Shown piece after piece: positions 1 to 6,823 of a stretch of DNA of 15,119 nt. Each line of letters starts with the position of its first letter. Position 1 is the first letter of the stretch. Source of the DNA: Acidobacteria bacterium UBA6911 (GTDB taxonomy: Bacteria; Acidobacteriota; UBA6911); the NCBI GenBank assembly GCA_002451015.1, contig DKBB01000011.1, positions 22,093-37,211 of the forward strand, given 5' to 3'. Under the pieces are notes generated by a model. The model worked only from the letters and a program-made list of their open reading frames with translations, was not told the DNA's origin and made no database searches. Made by a program: the position numbers and the translations under genes.

Positions 1-841
1 TGAACCTGGAGGCCTTATAGGGCCTCCGCATCCGGCGCAGGATCCGATCGCTGCCGCTCTGAAGCGGTATGTGAAAATGGTGTGCGAAAACCTTGTTTTT
101 GGCGGCAAGATGCACAATGGCCCGTTCGAAAAACATCGGCTCGATACTGCTCAGGCGAATTCTTCCGAGCCCCGGAATCTTGACGATACTCTGCAGGAGA
201 TCGAACAGGTGCCTGTGCCCTTTCTGTTTGCGTCCGTACGTTCCGAGATGTACGCCGGTGAGAACTATTTCCTGAAAGCCATTATTCACAAGGGAACGGA
301 TTTCGGCGAGAACGTCTTCGGGACGGGCGCTTCTTCCCGGGCCCCGTACCTTTGGGACGATGCAATAGGAACACCGTGCATCACATCCATCCTGCAGTTT
401 GATCAGGGGACGGGTTTTCCCCCCCGTTTGTGCCATGGACCGGACCGGGCAGTTGCTCAAGCCGTTCAGCGGTGGGTGAATAATGCGCTCTGCCGGGTTT
501 TGTCCGTATCTTTTCAGAATATCCGGAAGTTGTTCCCTGGCGGCGTTCCCGAATACCATTTCCACACCGGGAAGGGCCCCCAGTATATCGGGATCTCTTT
601 CGGCGTAACAACCGGCGACGATTATTCTGGCCGAATGATTCTTGCGATGCAGGCTCCGGATTGCCTGGCGCACCTGCTGGTCCGAGCGGTGTGTCACCGT
701 GCAGGTGTTTACAATTATAATATCCGCTTCCGATGCATCCTTGCACTCGGACATCGAATGAAGACAAAGACCTTCCCTCATTGCAGCGCTGTCGGCCTGG
801 TTGCAGCGACAGCCGAAGGTCTGAATAAAAAATTTAGACAT
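1..841 (-). CDS. mtaB: tRNA threonylcarbamoyladenosine methylthiotransferase MtaB (partial, C-terminus beyond the left edge)
   Basis: Radical-SAM enzyme of the MiaB/MtaB group, which converts t6A37 of ANN-decoding tRNAs to ms2t6A. The frame translates without a stop for 280 residues from an ATG at 841-839 to the window edge. The UPF0004-type N-terminal domain carries the three expected auxiliary-cluster cysteines: C11 (in FGCRCNQ), C47 (in NTCTV) and C78 (in AGCYAE). The radical-SAM motif is C153-x3-C157-x2-C160 (DGCDARCSYC). GVHLGTYG and the later PLQSGSD stretch favour MtaB over MiaB or RimO. The C-terminal part of the radical-SAM domain and any TRAM domain lie outside the window. The start codon overlaps the 3' end of purE by 8 nt, and the SD-like GAAAGAG sits inside the last purE codons, so translation is probably coupled to purE. 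The extra cysteine C13 next to C11 is unusual. Confidence 0.88.
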   Translation of the reverse strand, partial: MSKFFIQTFGCRCNQADSAAMREGLCLHSMSECKDASEADIIIVNTCTVTHRSDQQVRQAIRSLHRKNHSARIIVAGCYAERDPDILGALPGVEMVFGNAAREQLPDILKRYGQNPAERIIHPPLNGLSNCPVRSMAQTGGKTRPLIKLQDGCDARCSYCIVPKVRGPGRSARPEDVLAEIRSLVNNGFQEIVLTGVHLGTYGRKQKGHRHLFDLLQSIVKIPGLGRIRLSSIEPMFFERAIVHLAAKNKVFAHHFHIPLQSGSDRILRRMRRPYKASRF

Positions 842-1340
842 TCCGCTCTTTCTTCAGGTTGCGGTCCTTCTCTTCAACGCCTTTGGCCAGCTGTTTTTTA
901 TAGCTGTGAAGGTGTTCGGCCAGGGCCGGGTCGTTCCGGGCCAGTATCTGAATAGCCAGGACAGCCGCATTGCTTGCTCCTGCTTTACCGATGCCCATCG
1001 TTGCAACGGGCACGCCTGCCGGCATCATGGAAGTGGACAGCAATGCATCCAGCCCGCTCAGGGGCGAAGAGTCAATCGGCACACCGATAACCGGCAGAAT
1101 AGTATGTGCGGCGATAACCCCTGCCAAATGCGCCGCAGCACCGGCACAGGCGATGACGACCTGCACCCCTCGGGCTTCAAGGCTTTCGGCGTACTGTTGG
1201 GTTCGGCCTGGAGACCGGTGCGCGCTCGAGATGGTAATTTCGTGTTCTATGTTAAAATCGTTCAGGCGTTTGAGCATATCCTGAATTACGGGGTAATCTG
1301 AGTCGCTGCCCAGAACAATCGCTACTTTAGGTTGACTCAA
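834..1340 (-). CDS. purE: N5-carboxyaminoimidazole ribonucleotide mutase (class I PurE), TTG start
   Basis: Converts N5-CAIR to CAIR in de novo purine synthesis. The 168 residues show the family hallmarks: GSDSD at 11-15, SAHRSP with the catalytic-type H41, the AGAAAHL loop, LPVIGVP, and the C-terminal MPAGVPVATMGIGKAG stretch. The overall pattern is class I, which normally works with PurK; no purK is in this window. The start is a TTG at 1340. An in-frame TAA lies just upstream, the next ATG would remove the phosphate-binding GSDSD loop, and a GAGGA Shine-Dalgarno lies about 6 nt before the TTG. The last ~15 residues form a charged lysine/glutamate tail and overlap mtaB by 8 nt. purD ends 81 nt upstream on the same strand, so purD-purE-mtaB is likely one transcript. 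Confidence 0.95.
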   Translation of the reverse strand: MSQPKVAIVLGSDSDYPVIQDMLKRLNDFNIEHEITISSAHRSPGRTQQYAESLEARGVQVVIACAGAAAHLAGVIAAHTILPVIGVPIDSSPLSGLDALLSTSMMPAGVPVATMGIGKAGASNAAVLAIQILARNDPALAEHLHSYKKQLAKGVEEKDRNLKKERNV

Positions 1341-1421
1341 CGTTGTCCTCCATTAAAAGCATTTCCCGATTCCGGTTTCCCGTTCCGCGGTATAGATCCC
1401 CGGCGGGAATCGGAAACGTTA

Positions 1422-2696
1422 TTATTTCAATCCTTTGGCTCCGATGTCCCGGCGATATTGCATGCCGTCAAAATGAATTTTATTCACGGCTTCATAGGCC
1501 GCCATTATGGCGGAGGCAAGGTCCTGATCGACGGCGGTTACGCCTAAAACGCGCCCTCCGTCTGTAACCAGCCTGTCCTGCTCCCTGCGGGTGCCGGCGT
1601 GGAATAAGGCGATGCGCTTGTCTTCTTCCGCCATGTTCAGTCCCGTTATAACCTTGCCCCTGGCATAGGGTCCGGGATAGCCACCGGATGCCAGCACTAC
1701 GCATACCGCGGCGCCGGGATTCCACTCGGCTTTGTAGTCTTTCAAGCGCCCCTGGCACAGAGCCGCACAAAGCTCTGCAAAATCGCTCTGCAGCCTGGGA
1801 AGAATCACCTGGCATTCCGGATCTCCCATACGGACGTTGAATTCCAGCACTTGAACGCCCTGGTCGGTCAGCATGAGACCGGCGTAAAGAATCCCCCGGA
1901 AAGGATTGCCTTCCTCGCGCATACCGTCGATTGTGGGCTGGATGATCCGTTGGAGCACTTCCCGTTCAAGGTCCGGTCCCAGTATGTCATCGGTCGAGTA
2001 GGTTCCCATGCCGCCTGTATTCGGCCCCTTGTCGTTGTCAAAAATTGCCTTGTGATCCCTGGAGGCTGCGGCGGGCAGAACGGTATTGCCGTCGGTGAAA
2101 ACAATATAGGATGCTTCGACGCCCTTAAGACAGTCTTCAATGATTATTCGGTCTCCTGAAGATCCGAATTCCTTCTCGACCATTATTCGTTCGACTGCCT
2201 GGCAGGCTTCCTGTTGGTCCTGGGCGACAATCACCCCTTTCCCCGCTGCAAGCCCGTCTGCCTTGACGACTATGGGGTAATGGGTTTCTGCGGATTTCAG
2301 GCAGGCGATCGCCGAATCGGAATCCAGAAATGTACGGTAATCCGCAGTCGGGATGTTGTGTCGTCGCATGAAATCTTTTGCAAAAACCTTGCTGGATTCC
2401 AGTTGGGCGGCGTTTTTTGACGGGCCCAGAACCCCGACACCAGTTGCATGCAGGGTGTCCACAAGACCGGAGGCGAGAGGAGCCTCGGGTCCGACAACGA
2501 CGAAATCGATTTTTTCCTGAAGTACTAATTCGGATATTGCTGCGGAGTCCTGCGGGTTTACGGAAACGCAACGGGCGGTCTGCGCAATACCTCCATTCCC
2601 GGGAGCACAAAGAATCATACGGACACGGGAACTTTGACTCAACTTCCAGACCAGAGTATGTTCCCTTCCACCGGAACCGATGACGAGTATTCTCAT
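1422..2696 (-). CDS. purD: Phosphoribosylamine-glycine ligase (GAR synthetase)
   Basis: ATP-grasp ligase joining glycine to 5-phosphoribosylamine, the second step of purine synthesis. I take the ATG at 2696, which gives 424 residues, close to the ~430 usual for PurD. The protein then opens with MRILVIGSGGREH, the conserved N-terminus, preceded by GAGAGG at a short spacing. The reading frame stays open 26 codons further upstream, but that part does not resemble PurD. Conserved blocks in order: GSGGREH, GPEAPL, the ATP-grasp VVKADGLAAGKGV, SRDHK, GPNTGGMGTYS and EFNVRMGDPE. It is the first purine gene of the purD-purE-mtaB set; galU ends 179 nt upstream on the same strand, and a -10-like TATAAT in that gap could give purD its own promoter. 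Confidence 0.96.
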   Translation of the reverse strand: MRILVIGSGGREHTLVWKLSQSSRVRMILCAPGNGGIAQTARCVSVNPQDSAAISELVLQEKIDFVVVGPEAPLASGLVDTLHATGVGVLGPSKNAAQLESSKVFAKDFMRRHNIPTADYRTFLDSDSAIACLKSAETHYPIVVKADGLAAGKGVIVAQDQQEACQAVERIMVEKEFGSSGDRIIIEDCLKGVEASYIVFTDGNTVLPAAASRDHKAIFDNDKGPNTGGMGTYSTDDILGPDLEREVLQRIIQPTIDGMREEGNPFRGILYAGLMLTDQGVQVLEFNVRMGDPECQVILPRLQSDFAELCAALCQGRLKDYKAEWNPGAAVCVVLASGGYPGPYARGKVITGLNMAEEDKRIALFHAGTRREQDRLVTDGGRVLGVTAVDQDLASAIMAAYEAVNKIHFDGMQYRRDIGAKGLK

Positions 2697-2726
2697 AACA
2701 CCTCTCAAAAAATGCGGGAAATTTTC

Positions 2727-2732
2727 ATTATA
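2727..2732 (-). promoter_or_regulatory. Candidate -10 element for purD
   Basis: A perfect TATAAT on the minus strand lies 30 nt before the purD ATG, which would give a leader of about 24 nt. No convincing -35 hexamer sits 16-18 nt upstream, so this rests on the -10 alone. If real, purD-purE-mtaB is transcribed separately from galU. Confidence 0.3.
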
Positions 2733-2875
2733 GCCGTCTGTGAGAACGTATGCGGATTCATTCGGAGCCTGCAAACAGCTTTAAGAAAAAATGTCTTCAT
2801 GGAAACACGGTCGCTGCGTTCTTCCAAAAATAGCGTGGCTCTTGATCCCAAAGCTCAAAAGGAACGGCTGGACGA

Positions 2876-3760
2876 CTAAGGATTATGGATATCCAGGGAC
2901 TTCAGGTAAGAACGGAATGCGGATCCCAGTTCCTCGTTATCCAGGGCAAATTCCACGGTTGCTTTCAGGAATCCCAGTTTATCGCCGGCATCGTGTCTTT
3001 TACCGTCGAATTTATATGCAAGAACTCTTTGCTTCGCCATCAGGCGTCGAAGGCCGTCCGTGAGTTGAATTTCTCCTCCACTTCCTTTCCCCGTTTCCTC
3101 CAGTTCATCGAAAATAGAGGGAGTGAGAATATATCTTCCAATAATGGCAAGATTGGACGGTGCGGTTTCAATGGAAGGTTTTTCAACCATATCCTGCACT
3201 TCAAAGAGCCTTCCGTCGCTTTTCGGCAAAGGTCGCCCTTTAATGATCCCGTACCGGTCTGTCTCTTCCCCGGGGACTTCCATTATGGCTACGACGCTGG
3301 TTTGATATTCTTCGTAAATGTCCATCATCTGGCGGATACAGGGAGGATTTGAAACAATGACATCATCGCCCAGCAAAACGGCAAAGGGTTCCTTATTTAT
3401 CAGATCTCGTGCCGTGAGCACGGCGTGGCCCAGACCAAGCGCCTCCTTTTGCCGGATATAGCAAATCGGAATCATATCCGGGATGGAGCGGACAAGTTTC
3501 AGCAGGTGTGATTTGTTACGCTCCCGTAGAATTGTTTCCAGTTCAAAGGCGATATCGAAATGATCTTCGATCGAGTTTTTGCCTCTACCGGTAACGATTA
3601 CCAGGCTGTCGATTCCTGAAGCGACGGCTTCCTCCACGGCATACTGGATGATGGGTTTGTCCACCAACGGAAGCATTTCTTTGGGTTGGGCCTTGGTGGC
3701 CGGAAGGAATCGCGTCCCCAGGCCTGCCGCGGGAAAAACAGCTCTATGGATTTTTGTCAT
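2876..3760 (-). CDS. galU: UTP-glucose-1-phosphate uridylyltransferase
   Basis: Nucleotidyltransferase making UDP-glucose from UTP and glucose-1-phosphate, feeding cell-envelope polysaccharides and galactose metabolism. The 294 residues match the bacterial GalU length. The N-terminal signature FPAAGLGTRFLPATK is at 9-23, followed by PKEMLPLVDKP (26-36), LGDD at 130-133 (metal/substrate region), VEKP with K194, GEIQLTD at 229-235 and KRHDAGDKLGFLKA near the C-terminus. The more common form of that last motif is KR-Y-D-x-G; here Y is H. The ATG at 3760 is preceded only by a weak purine stretch (TAAGAG). Divergent from serS across 227 nt; a sigma70-like promoter is visible upstream. With malQ it is one of two carbohydrate genes here, but they are not linked in an operon. 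Confidence 0.96.
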   Translation of the reverse strand: MTKIHRAVFPAAGLGTRFLPATKAQPKEMLPLVDKPIIQYAVEEAVASGIDSLVIVTGRGKNSIEDHFDIAFELETILRERNKSHLLKLVRSIPDMIPICYIRQKEALGLGHAVLTARDLINKEPFAVLLGDDVIVSNPPCIRQMMDIYEEYQTSVVAIMEVPGEETDRYGIIKGRPLPKSDGRLFEVQDMVEKPSIETAPSNLAIIGRYILTPSIFDELEETGKGSGGEIQLTDGLRRLMAKQRVLAYKFDGKRHDAGDKLGFLKATVEFALDNEELGSAFRSYLKSLDIHNP

Positions 3761-3800
3761 ATCTCTTAGGATCCCCTGTATTATTAAGATTCAAAAAATG

Positions 3801-3829
3801 ATTGAAACAATGGCATCTCCTAAAGTCAA
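3801..3829 (-). promoter_or_regulatory. Candidate sigma70-type promoter for galU
   Basis: On the minus strand TTGACT (3829-3824, 5 of 6 to consensus) is followed after exactly 17 nt by TTCAAT (3806-3801, 4 of 6). Transcription would start near 3794, giving a leader of about 34 nt to the galU ATG. It overlaps the candidate serS promoter on the other strand. Confidence 0.4.
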
Positions 3830-3838
3830 TGGTAGAAT
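3810..3838 (+). promoter_or_regulatory. Candidate sigma70-type promoter for serS
   Basis: ATGGCA (3810-3815, 4 of 6 to TTGACA) and TAGAAT (3833-3838, 5 of 6 to TATAAT) are separated by 17 nt. The leader to the serS ATG would be about 140 nt and contains a small hairpin, CCCGG-ATTTT-CCGGG at 3955-3969, ending 18 nt before the ATG. I saw no T-box specifier or T-box sequence in that leader. Confidence 0.35.
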
Positions 3839-3987
3839 GCAGATTCAGGCGGCAGTCGACCTCTTGCGGATGCAATGCAGCACAATCCTATTGTGGATTT
3901 GCAGCCAATTCGTTTGATTCTCAATATGTTGGAAAAGAAGTACCGGTCAGTGCCCCCGGATTTTCCGGGAATAAATAAGGATTCGGT

Positions 3988-5259
3988 ATGCTGGATAAAA
4001 ATTTTGTGCGGGAAAATCTGGATCTGGTGAAGGAGCGGCTGGCAACAAGGGGAGGGAGGTATTCCCTGGACGAGCTGGTTTCCGTCGATACGGAGTGGAA
4101 GAAGGCTGTTCTCCGAAGCGAAGAGCTGCGACGCCGGCGCAACGAGGCTTCCGAGGCCATCGGAAAATTGAAGCGAAACGGTGTCGATACTTCGGAACAA
4201 CAGGCAACGGTCAAACAGATATCGAGTGAGATCAAATCTCTTGATGAAACCGTTCAAGCTATTGAAGAACGACTGAATTCCATTCTTCACGGCATTCCGA
4301 ATCTTCCTGATTCGTCGGTTCCGGTTGGAGCGGATGAAAATGAGAACCAGGAAATCCGCCGGTGGGGTACGGCGCCGGAATTCGATTTCGATCCGTCGGA
4401 TCATGTTGATTTAGGCACGAATCTGGGAATCCTGGACACGGACCGCGCCGTAAAAATTGCCGGAGCGCGGTTTTCACTTCTCCGTGGCGAAGGAGCCCTT
4501 ATGGAAAGGGCATTGATCAATTTCATGCTGGATGTGCACACACTGGATCATGGATATCAGGAAGTCCTGACTCCCTTTGTAGCCAATTCCACAAGTCTTT
4601 TCGGAACGGGAAACCTTCCCAAGTTTGCCCAGGACCTGTTCAAGATCGAGGGGACGGATTACTACCTCATTCCGACCGCCGAAGTTTCCGTCACCAACAT
4701 CTACCAGGGAGATACCCTGGACCTGGAAGAACTCCCGAAAAAATTTGTGGCCTATACACCCTGTTTCCGCAGCGAAGCGGGATCTTACGGTAAGGATGTA
4801 CGCGGATTAATCCGCCAGCATCAGTTCAACAAAGTGGAACTTGTAAAATTTACCGCCCCGACGGGTTCATATGAAGAGCTGGAATCCCTGACGCGCGATG
4901 CAGAGGATATTCTGCAGCGCCTGGGACTGCACTATCGTGTGATAACCCTCTGTACCGGGGATATGGGTTTTTCCAGCGCCAAAACGTACGACATTGAGGT
5001 CTGGCTGCCGAGCCAAAATCGGTTCCGGGAAATTTCTTCCTGTAGCAACTTCGAAGCATTTCAGGCCAGGCGAGCGAATATTCGCTTTAAGAACGAGACC
5101 GGAAAGCGGCAGTACCTTCATACCTTAAACGGTTCGGGACTGGCGGTCGGCCGGACCTGGCTGGCGATACTCGAAAATTACCAGCAGAAAGACGGCTCGA
5201 TTGTTATCCCGGAAGCCTTAAGACCCTACATGGGCGGGAGGAAAAGCCTGAAAAAATAA
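3988..5259 (+). CDS. serS: Seryl-tRNA synthetase
   Basis: Class II aminoacyl-tRNA synthetase charging tRNA-Ser (and tRNA-Sec where present). The 423 residues match bacterial SerRS. The N-terminal ~25-100 region is charged and heptad-like ([19 protein letters not shown]), the antiparallel coiled-coil arm that grips the long variable arm of tRNA-Ser. The catalytic core shows the TAE loop at 230-232 (serine binding), motif 2 starting at F260-R261-S262-E263, and motif 3 with GSGLAVGR ending at R389, followed by the usual [11 protein letters not shown] close. The ATG at 3988 has AAGGA seven nt upstream and gives the standard [14 protein letters not shown] start. Single-gene transcription unit divergent from galU; the next gene downstream is convergent. 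Confidence 0.97.
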   Translation: MLDKNFVRENLDLVKERLATRGGRYSLDELVSVDTEWKKAVLRSEELRRRRNEASEAIGKLKRNGVDTSEQQATVKQISSEIKSLDETVQAIEERLNSILHGIPNLPDSSVPVGADENENQEIRRWGTAPEFDFDPSDHVDLGTNLGILDTDRAVKIAGARFSLLRGEGALMERALINFMLDVHTLDHGYQEVLTPFVANSTSLFGTGNLPKFAQDLFKIEGTDYYLIPTAEVSVTNIYQGDTLDLEELPKKFVAYTPCFRSEAGSYGKDVRGLIRQHQFNKVELVKFTAPTGSYEELESLTRDAEDILQRLGLHYRVITLCTGDMGFSSAKTYDIEVWLPSQNRFREISSCSNFEAFQARRANIRFKNETGKRQYLHTLNGSGLAVGRTWLAILENYQQKDGSIVIPEALRPYMGGRKSLKK

Positions 5260-5376
5260 GGATAACCCGGGAAGCCGGTGGCTGTTCCGGAAGCCTTCAT
5301 GCGGATGGGTGGCGAGGGATAAGAAGTGTTTTAATTTTCGAATGGATCTTAATTTAAATTTCCATCATTTAGCTGC
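5260..5376. other. Convergent gap between serS and the glycine-zipper gene; no clear terminator
   Basis: Two weak structures are visible. Just after the serS stop, GGAAGCC can pair across a GGT loop with GGCT-G-TTCC (one bulged G, about 5272-5291), but no T-run follows. Further on, an AT-rich imperfect dyad ATGGA...TCCAT (5342-5365) surrounds TTAATTTAA. Neither is a convincing intrinsic terminator. Confidence 0.3.
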
Positions 5377-6048
5377 CTACTGCCTGCTTTTCACCGGTAT
5401 TTTCAGGGCCTGATCGAGGGATACGTCCATTGTCGATCCCAGGTGCAGTTCAAGGTCCTTGCCGCGGGTCCAAAAGACATTTGCCAGGCCGATGCCCGTG
5501 CCAATTCCAGCCCCGATGCCGGCGCCTTTACCGCCGCCTGCTATGGCCCCGATGCCGGTTCCGGCCAGTCCCGGGGCAATTACCTTTCCAAGATCCTTTC
5601 CCTTGGAGCTTGTACCCTCCAGCCTCCCCTCATCGTCGATATTCGCAGCATCCTCCGGCTCGACTCGAACCAGGGACGCCAGAATGGATAGTTTCTCCCG
5701 ACCGGGAATCTTGATGGATTCGAAAAGAAGGCGCATGACCGCTTTTCCCTTGAACCTGCCCGGACGCGTAATCCGCGAGATGCTGCCTATAACCTCGCTT
5801 CCCTTTGGGATTACTATCTGCTTCCCTTGATAGATGGGTTCTATCACGTAGGCGGTAAAGGGATCGCCTTCCTGATTGTCTTTAGTGCTCAGGTTTTCGT
5901 TTAGTTGAAGCCTGAGCTGGGTTCCTTCAGGCACAACCAGGACATCCTCCGCCCGGCAGGTGGGTTGTAACGCAAGCCCGAGCGGCAGCATAAAGGCCAG
6001 GATGAATTTGAAGACATGCTTCATCACGATTAATTTACATAAATCCAT
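5377..6048 (-). CDS. Secreted/envelope protein with beta-rich domain and glycine-zipper segment
   Basis: Function unknown. I choose the ATG at 6048 (223 residues) because GGAAG lies 5 nt upstream; a TTG four codons earlier and an ATG at 6024 are alternatives, the latter without a Shine-Dalgarno. The N-terminus is a likely Sec signal: a lysine-containing n-region, a hydrophobic stretch at ~12-28, and cleavage probably after CRA (31-33). The cysteine there is not in a lipobox. Mature residues 36-130 look beta-rich, with VPEGTQLRLQLN, then KQIVIPKGSEVIGSI, resembling the pattern of acidobacterial proteins that start 'P-x-G-T ... L-L-T/S-K-D ... G-D-x-F'. Residues ~154-190 form a glycine zipper (GxGxGxG repeats) that could insert in or pack against a membrane. 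A last VPxGT-like strand pair follows (LELHLGSTMDVSL). Stands alone, convergent with serS. Confidence 0.75.
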   Translation of the reverse strand: MDLCKLIVMKHVFKFILAFMLPLGLALQPTCRAEDVLVVPEGTQLRLQLNENLSTKDNQEGDPFTAYVIEPIYQGKQIVIPKGSEVIGSISRITRPGRFKGKAVMRLLFESIKIPGREKLSILASLVRVEPEDAANIDDEGRLEGTSSKGKDLGKVIAPGLAGTGIGAIAGGGKGAGIGAGIGTGIGLANVFWTRGKDLELHLGSTMDVSLDQALKIPVKSRQ

Positions 6049-6338
6049 AATCACTTCCAATCATTTAATTGGATGAACGATTATGTTAAAGGGTTCAGTA
6101 ATCGATCACATTCCCGGGATCCTTAAATGATTTATCGACACCTGCATAACAGAAATTTAAACAACGCTGAGTTCCGGCGTAAACCGCCATTTGGCTCAAA
6201 TTTTTCAAGGGCATACCCGGGACCGGATCCGGATATCTAAAACATAGAGCTGAAACGGATTGACAGCAGGTTTTGAACTTTCCGTGTCCGGGGTCCGGTG
6301 TTATGATGGACGCAACTACCAACGGAAAAAGGAGGACT
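6049..6338. other. Divergent non-coding region between the glycine-zipper gene and the ACT-domain gene
   Basis: I see no gene in these 290 nt. It contains a perfect 10-bp palindrome CCGGATCCGG (6223-6232), a related CCCGGGATCC near 6114-6123, and a TTGACA at 6260-6265 with no matching -10 at 16-18 nt. The extended -10 listed separately is the best promoter signal for the plus-strand gene; none convinced me for the minus-strand gene. Confidence 0.4.
6299..6307 (+). promoter_or_regulatory. Candidate extended -10 promoter for the ACT-domain gene
   Basis: TGTTATGAT matches the extended -10 pattern TGnTATAAT at 8 of 9 positions counting the free base. A start near 6314 would leave a leader of about 25 nt including the GGAGG ribosome-binding site. 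No good -35 is present, which extended -10 promoters can tolerate. Confidence 0.3.
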
Positions 6339-6803
6339 ATGCCGGCGATTTCTACAGAGCTTAGAGAACTACTGAACGAGACGGACCTGTTTGTGTTTCC
6401 TGAAGACTTCGTCGTTGTATACCTGCCAGAGAACATTAAGGCCATTTCCGGCGAATGGTTTCGCTATGAAGCGACGAGATTTGCGATGGTGATCCGGGAA
6501 CCCAAAACGATCACAATGATAATTCCCCGCCGTAAATGGTTGAGAATGCAAAACATTTTCGAGCAGTACGAAGTAAACGGTCCCTGGAAAGTCATCAGTT
6601 TTAAAGTAAAGCGATCCCCTGTAACCACGGGTTATCTGGCTGTCGTCGAATCAGCCTTGAAGGATTCCAAGATCAAGGTAATTCCGGTTTCTACATTGAA
6701 ATCAAACCATATTCTGGTTCCGAAATCCGATCTTCCCCGTGCCGTTCGGCTGTTAAGAGATTTCATGGAAAATTGTAAGAAAAAGAAAAAACCTAAAGCC
6801 TGA
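6339..6803 (+). CDS. ACT-domain protein, two-lobed (COG3603-like)
   Basis: Small cytosolic protein of 154 residues, probably a ligand (amino acid?) sensor; the ligand and partner are not deducible here. The layout matches the stand-alone double-ACT family. An N-terminal lobe (~16-75) contains FVVVYLPE and ends in TMIIPRRKW. A second lobe (~84-143) opens with a G-PWKVISFKV strand, followed by the helix LAVVESALKDSKIKVIPVSTLKSNHILVP, where the VSTxxxxHILV pattern is the classic last strands of an aspartokinase-type ACT fold. It closes with a helix and a KKKKKPKA tail. I start it at the ATG at 6339, directly after GGAGG at 6331-6335 (spacing only 3 nt, rather short). The frame is open upstream, including an ATG at 6303, but without comparable support. 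Convergent with the next gene, whose stop codon is only 20 nt away. Confidence 0.72.
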   Translation: MPAISTELRELLNETDLFVFPEDFVVVYLPENIKAISGEWFRYEATRFAMVIREPKTITMIIPRRKWLRMQNIFEQYEVNGPWKVISFKVKRSPVTTGYLAVVESALKDSKIKVIPVSTLKSNHILVPKSDLPRAVRLLRDFMENCKKKKKPKA

Positions 6804-6823
6804 CAGAGATAAGCGCGGTAAGG

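Noticed and set aside
381..767. Minus-strand open frame of 128 codons inside mtaB
   Set aside because: It is a different frame of the same strand; the mtaB frame contains all six cluster cysteines, and this one is low-complexity and arginine-rich.
71..955. Long open frame on the plus strand (294 codons) at the left end
   Set aside because: It lies antisense to mtaB and purE, whose frames carry clear family motifs; its translation shows no recognisable family.
1366..1413. CCGATTCC/GGAATCGG inverted repeat between purD and purE
   Set aside because: Perfect over 8 bp but with a 32-nt loop and no T-run; not a terminator, and too little for a named element.
3839..3987. T-box leader for serS
   Set aside because: No T-box sequence or specifier stem was visible; only a 5-bp hairpin close to the ribosome-binding site.
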